Shown: positions 24,339 to 33,427, counted from the first letter of the stretch. The stretch: DNA of 64,000 nucleotides from Kitasatospora sp. NBC_01246 (GCF_036226505.1 NZ_CP108484.1:4340001-4404000), one strand, 5' to 3'. The notes: generated from the letters alone by a model not told the origin. A program made the numbers and translations.

Positions 24339-25769
24339 TCAGCCCCAGGTGATCAGGCGCTTGGGGTACTCCAGCAGCGCGGCGACATCGGCCAGCACCC
24401 TGGAGCCCAGCTCGCCGTCCACCAGGCGGTGGTCGAAGGAGAGGGCCAGCGTGGTGACCTGGCGCGGCACCACCTTGCCCTTGTGCACCCACGGCAGCTC
24501 CCGGACCGCGCCGAAGGCGAGGATCGCGGCCTCGCCCGGGTTGAGGATCGGGGTGCCGGTGTCGACGCCGAAGACGCCGACGTTGGTGATGGTGACGGTG
24601 CCGCCCTGCATGTCGTTCGGCGAGGTCTTGCCCAGCCGGGCGGTGTCGATCAGCTCGCCGAGCGCGGCCGCCAGACCGGACAGCGTGCGGCCGCCCGCGT
24701 CCTTGATGTTGGGGACGATCAGGCCGCGCGGGGTGGCCGCGGCGATGCCGAGGTTCACCTGGCCCCTGATGACGATCTCCTGGGCCGCCTCGTCCCACTG
24801 GGCGTTGATCTCGGGGTGCCGCTTGATCGCGGTCAGCAGCGCCTTGGCGACCAGCAGCAGCGGGCTGACCCGGATGTCCCGGCCCAGCTCGCCGCTCTCC
24901 TTGAGCCGGCGGACGAACTTCATCGTGCGGGTGACGTCGACCTGGACGAACTCGGTGACGTGCGGGGCGGTGAAGGCCGAGGCCACCATCGCCTGCGCGG
25001 TCGCCTTGCGGACGCCCTTGATCGGCACCCGGACGTCCCCGGTGCCGGCGGTCGCCACGACCACCGGCTCCACCGGTGCCACCGCGGCCGGTTCGGCCGG
25101 GGGCGCCGTGACGGCGGCCGCCGCGGCGGCGTGCGCGTGCACGTCCTCGCGGGTGACCACGCCGTCCGGGCCGGTCGGTGTGACGGCCCGCAGGTCGACG
25201 CCGAGGTCCTTGGCGAGCTTGCGCACCGGCGGCTTGGCCAACGGCCGGTCACCGGTGGGCTGGGCCGGTACCACCGGCGCGGCGGCCACCGGCGCGGCAG
25301 CCACCGGAGCGGCGGCCACCGAGGCCGGCGCGGGAGCGGCCGGAGCCGGGGCGACCACGGTGGTCGTGGTGGTCCGGCGGGCCCGGCGCTGGGTACCGCC
25401 GGTCCGCGGACCGTAGCCGACCAGCACCTCGCGCCGGGCCGGCTCGGCCTCGGCGGGAGCGGCCACCGGGGCGACCGGGGCGGCCGCGGCCGGAGCGGCG
25501 GCGCCCGCCTCCCCCGCCACCGCGACCGAGATGATCACGGTGCCGACGTCGACCGTCGCGCCCTCGGGGAAGAACAGCCGCTCCACCACCCCGTTGAACG
25601 GGATCGGCAGCTCCACGGCGGCCTTGGCGGTCTCCACCTCGCAGACGACCTGGCCGTCCGTCACGGTGTCACCGGGCTTCACGGACCAGCTGAGGATCTC
25701 GGCCTCGGTGAGGCCCTCGCCCACGTCGGGCATCTTGAACTCGCGGAGCGAGCGAACTTCGGTGGTCAT
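24339..25769 (-). CDS. bkdC: Branched-chain 2-oxoacid dehydrogenase E2 (dihydrolipoyl acyltransferase)
   Basis: E2 core of the branched-chain 2-oxoacid dehydrogenase complex; it transfers acyl groups to CoA, supplying branched starter units for fatty acids and polyketides. The 476-aa protein has a lipoyl domain (about 8-85) with the modified Lys in EVETAKAAVELP. An Ala/Pro hinge follows, then the subunit-binding domain VRKLAKDLGVDLRAVTPTGPDGVVTREDV and a second Ala-rich linker. The catalytic domain ends with the HxxxDG motif in LSFDHRLVDGELGSR. It is the last gene of bkdA-bkdB-bkdC, 14 bp after bkdB, and closes at a 19-bp hairpin. E3 is not encoded here. Confidence 0.95.
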   Translation of the reverse strand: MTTEVRSLREFKMPDVGEGLTEAEILSWSVKPGDTVTDGQVVCEVETAKAAVELPIPFNGVVERLFFPEGATVDVGTVIISVAVAGEAGAAAPAAAAPVAPVAAPAEAEPARREVLVGYGPRTGGTQRRARRTTTTTVVAPAPAAPAPASVAAAPVAAAPVAAAPVVPAQPTGDRPLAKPPVRKLAKDLGVDLRAVTPTGPDGVVTREDVHAHAAAAAAVTAPPAEPAAVAPVEPVVVATAGTGDVRVPIKGVRKATAQAMVASAFTAPHVTEFVQVDVTRTMKFVRRLKESGELGRDIRVSPLLLVAKALLTAIKRHPEINAQWDEAAQEIVIRGQVNLGIAAATPRGLIVPNIKDAGGRTLSGLAAALGELIDTARLGKTSPNDMQGGTVTITNVGVFGVDTGTPILNPGEAAILAFGAVRELPWVHKGKVVPRQVTTLALSFDHRLVDGELGSRVLADVAALLEYPKRLITWG

Positions 25770-25783
25770 CTTCGCTCCCCGGT

Positions 25784-26758
25784 TCAGTACGCGAGCGCGC
25801 GGTCGACGGCGTCGAGCACGCGGTCCAGGTCCGGCAGGAAGGCTTCCTCGACCCGGGACGGCGGGTACGGCGCGTGGTAGCCGCCGACCCGCAGGATCGG
25901 CGCCTCCAGGTGGTAGAAGCACCGCTCCGTCAGCCGGGCGGCCAGCTCGGCGCCCATGCCCAGGAAGACCGGCGCCTCGTGCACCACGATGCCGCGGCCG
26001 GTCCGCTTGACCGACTCCTCCAGGGCGGCGAAGTCCACCGGGGAGAGCGAGCGCAGGTCGACGACCTCCAGCCGGCGGCCGTCCTCCTCGGCGGCCGCGG
26101 CGGCCTCCAGGCAGACCTTGACCATCGGGCCGTAGGCGATCAGCGTCGCGTCCGTGCCGGGGCGCACGATCCGGGCGTCGTACAGGCCCAGGTCGGCGGC
26201 GTCGCCGACCTCGCCCTTGTCCCAGTAGCGGCGCTTGGGCTCCAGGAAGATCACCGGGTCGTCCGACTCGATGGCCTGGCGCAGCATCCAGTGCGCGTCG
26301 TGCGCGCTGGACGGCGAGACCACCCGCAGACCGGCGGTGTGCGCGAAGTACGCCTCGTGCGACTCGCTGTGGTGCTCGACCGCGCCGATGCCGCCCGCGT
26401 ACGGGATGCGGATGGTGACCGGCATCTTGACGTGCCCGAGCGCGCGGGCGTGCATCTTGGCCAGCTGGGAGACGATCTGGTCGAAGGCCGGGTAGACGAA
26501 CCCGTCGAACTGGATCTCCACCACCGGGCGGTAGCCGCGCAGCGCGAGGCCGATCGCGGTGCCGACGATGCCGGACTCGGCGAGCGGGGAGTCGATCACC
26601 CGGCTGTCGCCGAAGTCCTTCTGCAGGCCGTCGGTGATCCGGAAGACGCCACCGAGCTTGCCGATGTCCTCGCCCATCAGGAGCGTCTTCGGGTCGTTCT
26701 CCAGCGACTTGCGCAGCGCCTCGTTGAGCGCCTTCGCGATGCTGAGCTGAGCGGCCAT
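25784..26758 (-). CDS. bkdB: Branched-chain 2-oxoacid dehydrogenase E1 beta subunit
   Basis: The beta chain of the thiamine-diphosphate-dependent decarboxylase E1, forming the alpha2-beta2 heterotetramer with BkdA. The 324-aa product shows the transketolase pyrimidine-binding domain (LLMGEDIGKLGGVFRITDGLQKDFG, with the Glu that activates the cofactor), then PVTIRIPYAGGIGAVEHHSESHEAYFAHTAGL. The C-terminal domain includes VVHEAPVFLGMGAELAARLTE. Length and order match the family. Its ATG overlaps the bkdA stop (TGATG), so translation of the two E1 chains is coupled. Confidence 0.95.
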   Translation of the reverse strand: MAAQLSIAKALNEALRKSLENDPKTLLMGEDIGKLGGVFRITDGLQKDFGDSRVIDSPLAESGIVGTAIGLALRGYRPVVEIQFDGFVYPAFDQIVSQLAKMHARALGHVKMPVTIRIPYAGGIGAVEHHSESHEAYFAHTAGLRVVSPSSAHDAHWMLRQAIESDDPVIFLEPKRRYWDKGEVGDAADLGLYDARIVRPGTDATLIAYGPMVKVCLEAAAAAEEDGRRLEVVDLRSLSPVDFAALEESVKRTGRGIVVHEAPVFLGMGAELAARLTERCFYHLEAPILRVGGYHAPYPPSRVEEAFLPDLDRVLDAVDRALAY

Positions 26759-27912
26759 CAGAGGTTCTCCCCCGCCTCGAAGGAGGCCGCGTACTCGACG
26801 TACTCGGCCCGTTCCTCATCGACCAGTGTGTGCGGCTCGGCGTAGACGTGATCGAAGATCAGGGTCGGGTCCGGGTCCGGCATGGTGCGCACGCCCTCGC
26901 GCACCCGCAGCCCCAGCTGCTCGCTCTCGGCCTCGATCGAGGCGAAGAACTCCTCCTCGGCCAGGCCCTCCTTCTCCAGGAGCGCCCGGAGCCGGGTGAT
27001 CGGGTCCTTGGCCTTCCAGGCCTCGGTCTCCTCGGAGGGGCGGTAGCGGGTGGGGTCGTCGGAGGTGGTGTGCGCGCCCATCCGGTAGGTGAACGCCTCG
27101 ATCAGCACCGGACCGTTGCCGCTGCGGGCGTGGTCGAGCGCCCAGCGGGTGACCGCCAGGCAGGCCAGCACGTCGTTGCCGTCGACCCGGACGCCGGGGA
27201 AGCCGAAGCCGGAGGCGCGGCGGTACAGCGGGATCTTGGTCTGGGTGGTGGTGGGCTCGGAGATCGCCCACTGGTTGTTCTGGCAGAAGAAGACCACCGG
27301 GGCGTTGTAGACCGAGGCGAAGGTGAAGGCCTCGTTGACGTCGCCCTGGCTGGAGGCGCCGTCGCCGAAGTAGGCGATCACCGCGTCGTCCGCGCCGTCC
27401 TTGGTGATGCCCATCGCGTAGCCGGTGGCGTGCAGGGTCTGCGCGCCGATCACGATGGTGTACAGGTGGAAGTTCTTCTCGTTCGGGTCCCAGCCGCCGT
27501 GGTTCACGCCGCGGAACATGCCGAGCAGGTTCAGCGGGTCCACGTCGCGGCACCAGGCCACGCCGTGCTCGCGGTAGGTGGGGAAGGCGTAGTCACCGGT
27601 GCGCATGGCCCGCCCGGAGCCGACCTGGGCGGCCTCCTGGCCGAGCAGCGAGGCCCACAGGCCCAGCTCGCCCTGACGCTGCAGCGCGGTGGCCTCGGCG
27701 TCGAACCGGCGCACCAGCACCAGGTCGCGGTAGAGGGCGCGCAGCTCGTCCGGGGTGGTGGTGAGCGGGTAGTCCGGGTGCTCGATCCGCTCGCCTTCCG
27801 GGGTGAGCAGCTGTACGAGCTCCGGCTGGGTGTCCGTACCCGTGGCGCGGAGGGTGTCAGGGACGCCGGGGGCCGCCTTCTTGCGGGCCCTCGCCGTGCT
27901 TTTGACGGTCAC
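26758..27912 (-). CDS. bkdA: Branched-chain 2-oxoacid dehydrogenase E1 alpha subunit
   Basis: The alpha chain of E1, which binds thiamine diphosphate and decarboxylates 2-oxoisovalerate and related acids. The cofactor motif GDG...N is visible in YFGDGASSQGDVNEAFTFASVYNAPVVFFCQNN, and the phosphorylation-loop-like segment RMGAHTTSDDPTRYR follows. I start at the GTG at 27912, which has GAGGAG five bases upstream (384 aa); a GTG two codons earlier would leave no room for the ribosome binding site. First gene of bkdABC. It diverges from a NarL-type regulator, as bkd genes do near SCO3818 in S. coelicolor (from memory). Confidence 0.95.
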   Translation of the reverse strand: MTVKSTARARKKAAPGVPDTLRATGTDTQPELVQLLTPEGERIEHPDYPLTTTPDELRALYRDLVLVRRFDAEATALQRQGELGLWASLLGQEAAQVGSGRAMRTGDYAFPTYREHGVAWCRDVDPLNLLGMFRGVNHGGWDPNEKNFHLYTIVIGAQTLHATGYAMGITKDGADDAVIAYFGDGASSQGDVNEAFTFASVYNAPVVFFCQNNQWAISEPTTTQTKIPLYRRASGFGFPGVRVDGNDVLACLAVTRWALDHARSGNGPVLIEAFTYRMGAHTTSDDPTRYRPSEETEAWKAKDPITRLRALLEKEGLAEEEFFASIEAESEQLGLRVREGVRTMPDPDPTLIFDHVYAEPHTLVDEERAEYVEYAASFEAGENL

Positions 27913-28291
27913 GTTCACTCCTCGGTCTGTCCGGCCGCCCGGGGTCGCCGGTGACCGGTCCGGTCACCGCCTCGCGGGGCGCGCGTGGGTGTGCGCACCG
28001 ACTGCAAGGCAGGTGGTGATCCTGTTCCGACGGCGTCCCTCACGAGAACGTTACCCAGCGGCAGCCCTTGGCGCGCTTGCGCTAGGACGTCCTACTTGTT
28101 CAGGGCCTACAACTGCGGGTGTGGCGCAGCTCTCAATTCGGTCGCCTTCAGGACACCTGCGCACGTTATCCGGGCGGAGCCCCGTTCGTAAGGGGGTTAC
28201 CGGCATCGCTTTCGACTGATCTGGCCGGATAGCGTTCCGGGGGCGGTGCGGGCAATAGGTCGCTCCTGCGCCGATATGGGAGGCTTTACAC
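27913..28291. promoter_or_regulatory. Divergent bkdA/regulator region with TAGGACGTCCTA palindrome
   Basis: These 379 bp must hold the bkdABC promoter and that of the regulator gene. A perfect 12-bp palindrome TAGGACGTCCTA sits at 28083-28094. The spacing and symmetry fit a LuxR/NarL-type dimer site, so autoregulation or bkd control is possible. I could not assign -35/-10 hexamers with confidence. The GGGAGG ribosome site of the regulator is at about 28278-28283. Confidence 0.45.
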
Positions 28292-28951
28292 GTGACTGAT
28301 AACGGACAGATCAGGGTATTTCTGCTCGACGATCACGAGGTGGTCCGGCGGGGCGTCCACGATCTCCTCTCGGTCGAGGACGACATCGAGGTGGTCGGCG
28401 AGGCCGGGACGGCCGCCGAGGCGATCACCCGGATCGCCGCCGTGCACCCCGACGTCGCGGTCCTCGACGTCCGGCTGCCGGACGGGAACGGCGTCGAGGT
28501 CTGCCGGGAGGTCCGCTCCCGACTGCCGGAGATCAAGTGCCTGATGCTGACCTCGTTCTCGGACGACGAGGCGCTGTTCGACTCGATCATGGCGGGCGCC
28601 TCCGGCTACGTCCTGAAGGCGATCCGCGGCACCGACCTGATCACCGCCGTCCGGGACGTCGCGGCCGGCAAGTCGCTGCTCGACCCGGTGGCCACCAGCC
28701 GGGTGCTGGCCCGGCTGCGCGACGGCGGCGAGAAGGAGGACGAGCGACTGTCCCAGCTCACCAAGCAGGAGCGGCGGATCCTCGATCTGATCGGCGAGGG
28801 GATGACCAACCGTCAGATCGGCAACGAGCTGCACCTGGCCGAGAAAACGGTCAAGAACTACGTCTCCAGTCTGCTCGCCAAGATGGGCATGGAGCGGCGC
28901 ACCCAGGCGGCCGCCTTCGTGGCACGGCACCAGGCCGACCAGCAGCACTGA
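28292..28951 (+). CDS. LuxR/NarL-family response regulator (DevR-like, no adjacent kinase)
   Basis: A 219-aa response regulator with receiver domain (acidic DDH, phosphoacceptor Asp in VAVLDVRLPDGNG, Thr in MLTSFSDD, Lys in YVLKAIRG) and LuxR-type HTH (LTKQERRILDLIGEGMTNRQIGNELHLAEKTVKNYVSSLLAKMGMERR). HPDVAVLDVRLPDGNGVEVCREVRS is typical of DevR/DosR-type regulators. No histidine kinase lies next to it, so it is an orphan, like S. coelicolor SCO3818, which occupies the same position beside bkd genes and was reported to be phosphorylated by a distant kinase (recalled, not checked). GTG start with GGGAGG eight bases upstream. Confidence 0.92.
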   Translation: MTDNGQIRVFLLDDHEVVRRGVHDLLSVEDDIEVVGEAGTAAEAITRIAAVHPDVAVLDVRLPDGNGVEVCREVRSRLPEIKCLMLTSFSDDEALFDSIMAGASGYVLKAIRGTDLITAVRDVAAGKSLLDPVATSRVLARLRDGGEKEDERLSQLTKQERRILDLIGEGMTNRQIGNELHLAEKTVKNYVSSLLAKMGMERRTQAAAFVARHQADQQH

Positions 28952-29018
28952 GAGCGCCGGGAATCACAGTTCTGACGGTTTGTCAAGGACCCCCGCCAGG
29001 GGGCCCTAACCTCAGCCT

Positions 29019-30107
29019 GTGACTTTCAGCCAGACCCTCGCCTGTGCCCCGGCCCGCCCCGATCTCACCGCACCCCCGATAGGGACCCTCAGCCCGCCCG
29101 TTCCCCACCTCGTCCTGGCCGAGGTCCTGCGCCGCTACCGGGTGGGGCGGCTGCTCACCGCCGAGCCGGTCGCCGAGGGCCTGTTGAACCGGGGCTACCG
29201 GGTCACCACCGAGGCCGGGACGTACTTCCTGAAGTGCTACGTCGACGCCGCCACCGCGCACCGCGAATCGATCGCCGGGCACCACCGCGCGATGGCCGCG
29301 CTGGAGACCCTCGGACTGCCCGTCGCTCCCCCGCTGGCGTGTGCCGAACGCTCCGGCACGGTGGCCTCCTTCGGCAGCCGGCTGTTCGCGCTCTTCCCCT
29401 GGGTGGATGGCCGGCACCGGCACGGCAGCGATCTCTCCCTGACGCAGTGCGGCGCGCTCGGAGCGCTGCTCGGCCGGCTGCACGGCGCGCTCGACGACGT
29501 CTGCGCCCCCCTCGCCCAACCCGCCGGCTACCACAGTGCCGACCCGCTGGACAGCGCCCGGCTGGCCCGCGAACTCCGGCTCAGCGCCCGCGAGCAGCGC
29601 CCGTACGGCGCGCTGGACGCGCTGGTCGAGCGGCGCCTCACCGAACGGCTCGACCTGCTCGCCGAGTACGCCCACCGCCGGCCCGTCCCGCAGGCCGCCC
29701 CGCCCACCGGCTGGACGCACGGCGACTTCCACGGGCTCAACCTGCTGCACGCGGGCGACCGGATCGCGGCCGTCCTGGACTGGGACAAGCTCGGCCCGCA
29801 GCCGCGCGCCGAGGAGGCCGTCCGGTCGGCCACCCTGGTCTTCAACGACCGGACGTCGGGCGCGCTCGACCTCGTCCGGGTCCGGACCTACTCGCAGGCG
29901 TACCGGGCCACCGGGGCGGCCACCGCGGAACACCTGGCGGCGGCCGTCCACCGGGTCTGGTGGGAGCGGCTCAACGACTTCTGGATGCTCCAGTGGCGCT
30001 ACCAGCGGGCCGACCACCGGGCCGACCCGCTCTACCCCGCCTCGGCCGGCCAGCTGGCATGGTGGTGCCAGGAGTACGAGCAGGTCCTGGACGCCTTCGC
30101 CAACTGA
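29019..30107 (+). CDS. Phosphotransferase (APH/homoserine-kinase-like) family protein
   Basis: A 362-aa kinase-like enzyme of the aminoglycoside/choline phosphotransferase fold. Features are the nucleotide loop AEGLLNRGYRVTTEAGTYFLKCY (Lys contacts ATP), the catalytic loop GWTHGDFHGLNLLHAGDRIAAVLDWDKLGPQP (Brenner-type HGDFHGxN, metal-binding DWD) and a helical C-terminus with WWERLNDFWMLQWRYQ. The substrate is unknown; resistance function should not be assumed. No ribosome site precedes the GTG at 29019, but a TAACCT -10 at 29007-29012 ends six bases before it, so the mRNA may be leaderless. Confidence 0.85.
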   Translation: MTFSQTLACAPARPDLTAPPIGTLSPPVPHLVLAEVLRRYRVGRLLTAEPVAEGLLNRGYRVTTEAGTYFLKCYVDAATAHRESIAGHHRAMAALETLGLPVAPPLACAERSGTVASFGSRLFALFPWVDGRHRHGSDLSLTQCGALGALLGRLHGALDDVCAPLAQPAGYHSADPLDSARLARELRLSAREQRPYGALDALVERRLTERLDLLAEYAHRRPVPQAAPPTGWTHGDFHGLNLLHAGDRIAAVLDWDKLGPQPRAEEAVRSATLVFNDRTSGALDLVRVRTYSQAYRATGAATAEHLAAAVHRVWWERLNDFWMLQWRYQRADHRADPLYPASAGQLAWWCQEYEQVLDAFAN

Positions 30108-30130
30108 CCGTCACCGGTCGGCGCCGCCGG

Positions 30131-31942
30131 TCAGCCGCCGGCCCCGGGCGCGGTGGTCGGGGCCCCCGTCGGCTGGGTGGCCGGCTTGGTCGGCGGCGGC
30201 TGGGTGCCCGTCGCGCCGTTGGTCGGCGTCCCGCTCGCGCCGCCGGTCGGCGTCCCGGTGCCCCCGCCGGTCGGCGTGCCGGTGGACGACGGGGTCGTCG
30301 ACGACGACGGCTTGGTACCGGTGGGCGTCGGGGTCATGCTCGGCGAGTGCTTGGGCACGGTCGCCGGCGGGCTCTGGTTGTTGTTGTTGTTCGTGTCGGT
30401 CGGCTGGTTCGGCTTCCGGCTGGTCTGGCTGGGCGCCACCGTGGTCGGGGAGATCCCCCCACCGGTGGGCGTACCGGCGTCGGAGGAGGAGACCACCGAG
30501 ACGGACGGGGCGGGCGTCTGGCCGGGGTCCTTCGTCCCGCCGCCACCACCGCTGAGCGCGAGCGCGATCCCGACACCGGACGCGACGAACACCGCCGCGG
30601 CGCCGGCCACCCAGGCCCATGGCCCGCGCCGCCGGCGGCGGTCGTCGTCCCCGTCGCCGCCGTCGCCGCCCGGGCCGCCGTGACCGCCGTCGTACGAGCC
30701 GCCGTCGTACGAGCCGCCGCCGTACGGGCCGCCGGCCCCGGGGTAGGGCGAGGACGGCGTGTGCGGGCCGCCGGGCACCTGGTACGGGAGCACCGTCGTC
30801 GAATCGCTCGGGCCGCCCAGGCCGAACGGCGCGGTGACGGCCGTCTCGCCGTCCGCCCCGGGCATCGGGGTGGCACCGCTGTGCCCCTGGCCGGCCGCCG
30901 CCAGCCCGGCCGCCGCGGCACCCGTCGCCCAGGCCCCGCCGTGCATCTCGCGCAGGGCGTGCTGGAGGTGGGCGCGGAACTCGTCGGCGTCCTGGAAGCG
31001 GTCGTCCGGGTTCTTGGCGAGCGAGCGCAGCACCAGCGGGTCGAGCGCCGCCGGGACCCGCGCGTTGACCTGCGCCGGCGGCACCGGCGGGTCCTGCACG
31101 TGCTGGTAGACCACCGAGAGCGGGGTGTCGCCGGTGAACGGCGGGCGCAGCGTGAGCAGCTCGTAGAGCATGCAGCCGGCCGCGTACAGGTCGGAGCGGT
31201 GGTCGACCGGCTTGCCGAGGGCCTGCTCGGGCGAGAGGTACTGCGGGGTGCCCATGACCATGCCGGTCTGGGTCATGGTGCTGGCGGTGCCGGTCAGCGC
31301 GCGGGCGATGCCGAAGTCCATCACCTTGACCGCGCCGGTGGTGGTGATGATGACGTTGGCGGGCTTGATGTCCCGGTGCACGATGCCGTGCCGGTGGCTG
31401 TAGGCGAGCGCCTCCAGCACCCCGGCGATGATGATGAGCGCCTGGTCGACCGGCGGCTCCTCCTCGTCCACCAGCAGCTCGCGGACGGTCCGGCCCTCGA
31501 CCAGCTCCATCACGATGTAGGGCGTCGACTCGTCGCCGACGTACTCCTCGCCGGTGTCGTAGACCGCGACGATCGAGTGGTGGTTGAGCGCCGCGACGGC
31601 GTGCGCCTCGCGGGTGAAGCGCAGCCGGGCGATGTCGTCCTGGGCGAGTTCGGGGCGCAGCAGCTTGACGGCGACGGTCCGGCCGAGCCGGACGTCCTGG
31701 GCGGCGAACACCTCGGCCATGCCGCCGCGGCCGAGCCGGTGGGTCAGCCGGTAGCGGCCGTCACCCACCGTGCCGAGCGGGGCCGCGGTGCCGCGGCCGG
31801 GGGTCTGCGGGCCGCCGCCGTACGGCGGGAGTGCGGAGGTGGCGGCGCTGTCGCTGCCGGGCTCGGGCATCCTCCGGGCCCCGCCGGTCGAACCGGCCGC
31901 CCGGGCACCCTCGTCGTCGTCCGGCCGCTGCGTCTGTGCCAT
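30131..31942 (-). CDS. Transmembrane serine/threonine protein kinase (Thr/Pro-rich ectodomain)
   Basis: A 603-aa eukaryotic-like kinase. After a about 50-residue linker the kinase domain has the glycine loop GRGGMAEVFAA, ATP Lys in VAVKLLRPE, catalytic HRDIKPANV, Mg-binding DFGIA and a SPEQ in place of APE. A Gly-Tyr-Asp-rich juxtamembrane region follows, including two GSYDG units, then a single helix (AWVAGAAAVFVASGVGIALAL). The outer part is about 150 residues, Thr/Pro/Gly-rich with an NNNNN run and repeated TPTGG units; no PASTA repeat. It follows another kinase gene. GAGGAG lies close upstream of the ATG at 31942. Confidence 0.92.
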   Translation of the reverse strand: MAQTQRPDDDEGARAAGSTGGARRMPEPGSDSAATSALPPYGGGPQTPGRGTAAPLGTVGDGRYRLTHRLGRGGMAEVFAAQDVRLGRTVAVKLLRPELAQDDIARLRFTREAHAVAALNHHSIVAVYDTGEEYVGDESTPYIVMELVEGRTVRELLVDEEEPPVDQALIIIAGVLEALAYSHRHGIVHRDIKPANVIITTTGAVKVMDFGIARALTGTASTMTQTGMVMGTPQYLSPEQALGKPVDHRSDLYAAGCMLYELLTLRPPFTGDTPLSVVYQHVQDPPVPPAQVNARVPAALDPLVLRSLAKNPDDRFQDADEFRAHLQHALREMHGGAWATGAAAAGLAAAGQGHSGATPMPGADGETAVTAPFGLGGPSDSTTVLPYQVPGGPHTPSSPYPGAGGPYGGGSYDGGSYDGGHGGPGGDGGDGDDDRRRRRGPWAWVAGAAAVFVASGVGIALALSGGGGGTKDPGQTPAPSVSVVSSSDAGTPTGGGISPTTVAPSQTSRKPNQPTDTNNNNNQSPPATVPKHSPSMTPTPTGTKPSSSTTPSSTGTPTGGGTGTPTGGASGTPTNGATGTQPPPTKPATQPTGAPTTAPGAGG

Positions 31943-32053
31943 CGCTCCTCGCCCCGGGCCTTCGCTCGGATCGCGGTGCCCTGTCGCTTCGTGTCCCCGA
32001 ACGCTACCGCCTCCGGACTTCCCCCGTAGCACGCCCGATCCGGGCGCACCGCG

Positions 32054-33427
32054 TCAGAGCAGGCCATTCCGGTCGGGCAGGCCGTCCAGGTGCAGGACGG
32101 TCGCGGGCCGCTCGACGGACCGGGAGGTGCTGGTCTTCTCCGCCTTGGTCACCACGATGGCGATGATGATGATCGCGAGGACGATCACGCCGATGATGAT
32201 GCCGACGATCACGAGCGCGGTGGAGCAGCCGCCGCTGTTCGACGCGGGGGCCGGCTGGAACTGCGTCGGCATCGGCATCGGCTGGGGCGGCGGGGTGTGC
32301 GCCTGCGGCGGGAAGTGCTGCGGGGCCTGGAAGGCCGGCGGCGGGGTCTGGTACTGCTGCGGGAAGGGCTGCGGCGTCTGCGGGTGCTGCGGCGGCGGGG
32401 TCTGGAAGGCCGGCGGCGGCGTCCGGTACTGCTGCTGGAACGGCGGCGGGGTCTGCGGGGCCTGCGGCCCGGCGTGCACCGAGCGCGGACCGTCGGTGAT
32501 CACCAGCGGCGAGCTCGCGGCCAGCTGGTTGCCGTTGCCGCCGCCCTTCTCCGCCGCGATCAGCCGCTCCGCCTCGTCGCGCATCGCCGCCGCGCTCGGG
32601 AAGCGGTGCGCCGGGTCCTTGCGCAGCGCCTGGGCGACGAAGGCGTCCACCGCCGGGCTGACCGCCCGGTTGACGGTGGACGGCGCCGAGGGCTCCTCCT
32701 GGACGTGCTTGTAGGCGATCGAGAACGCCGAGTCGCCGTCGAAGACCAGCTGCCCGGTGAGCATCTCGAAGAGCATCACGCCGACCGAGTAGAGGTCGGA
32801 CCGGGCGTCCACCGGCTTGCCGAGCGCCTGCTCGGGCGAGAGGTACTGCGGGGTGCCGACCACCATGCCGGTCTGGGTCATCGAGGTGACCCCGGACTCC
32901 AGCGCACGGGCGATGCCGAAGTCCATCACCTTGATGTTGCCCTTGCGGTCGAACATCACGTTGCCGGGCTTGATGTCGCGGTGGACCAGCCCCTGGTCGT
33001 GCGAGGCCTCCAGCGCGTTCAGCACGCCGACGGTGACCCGCAGCGCCTCCTCGGTGGGCATCGCGCCGTACTGCGCGACCGCGTCGTTGATCGCCTCGCG
33101 CAGGCCCTTGCCGTCGACCAGCTGCATCACGATGTACGGGGTGGTGGAGCCGTCGGCGGCGACGTCCTCGCCGCTGTCGTAGACGGTGACGATGTTGGCG
33201 TGTTCCAGCCGGGCCACGGCCTGCGCCTCGCGCCGGAACCGCTCCTTGAAGGACTCGTCCCGGCCGAGCTCGGCGTGCATGCTCTTCAGCGCGACCGAGC
33301 GGCCGAGCACGTTGTCGTAGGCGAGGTGCACGGAGGCCATGCCGCCCTCGCCCAGCACCCGCTGCAGCACGTACCTGCCGTTGCCCAGGGAGTGGCCCTC
33401 GACCGCCGCGTTGCCGTGCTCGCTCAT
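32054..33427 (-). CDS. Transmembrane serine/threonine protein kinase (short ectodomain)
   Basis: A 457-aa Pkn-type kinase with the loop GEGGMASVHLAYD, Lys in VALKSMHAEL, HRDIKPGNV, DFGIA and SPEQ. The juxtamembrane part is Gln/Pro-rich with three near-repeats of QYxTPPPAFQ. One very hydrophobic helix (IVGIIIGVIVLAIIIIAIVV) is followed by only about 25 outer residues, so it lacks a folded sensor domain. Its kinase domain is close to that of the gene downstream, with the same HRDIKP-x-N-V, MDFGIARAL and GTPQYLSPEQALGKPVD blocks, implying duplication. GAGG lies five bases before the ATG at 33427. The leader region is full of inverted repeats. Confidence 0.93.
   Translation of the reverse strand: MSEHGNAAVEGHSLGNGRYVLQRVLGEGGMASVHLAYDNVLGRSVALKSMHAELGRDESFKERFRREAQAVARLEHANIVTVYDSGEDVAADGSTTPYIVMQLVDGKGLREAINDAVAQYGAMPTEEALRVTVGVLNALEASHDQGLVHRDIKPGNVMFDRKGNIKVMDFGIARALESGVTSMTQTGMVVGTPQYLSPEQALGKPVDARSDLYSVGVMLFEMLTGQLVFDGDSAFSIAYKHVQEEPSAPSTVNRAVSPAVDAFVAQALRKDPAHRFPSAAAMRDEAERLIAAEKGGGNGNQLAASSPLVITDGPRSVHAGPQAPQTPPPFQQQYRTPPPAFQTPPPQHPQTPQPFPQQYQTPPPAFQAPQHFPPQAHTPPPQPMPMPTQFQPAPASNSGGCSTALVIVGIIIGVIVLAIIIIAIVVTKAEKTSTSRSVERPATVLHLDGLPDRNGLL

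Noticed and set aside
24339..27912. Pyruvate dehydrogenase complex
   Set aside because: The separate alpha and beta E1 chains with one lipoyl domain, and the setting, fit branched-chain 2-oxoacid dehydrogenase better; a general 2-oxoacid role is not fully excluded.
29019..30107. Aminoglycoside resistance gene
   Set aside because: The fold is APH-like, but many actinobacterial members act on other substrates, and no resistance context exists.
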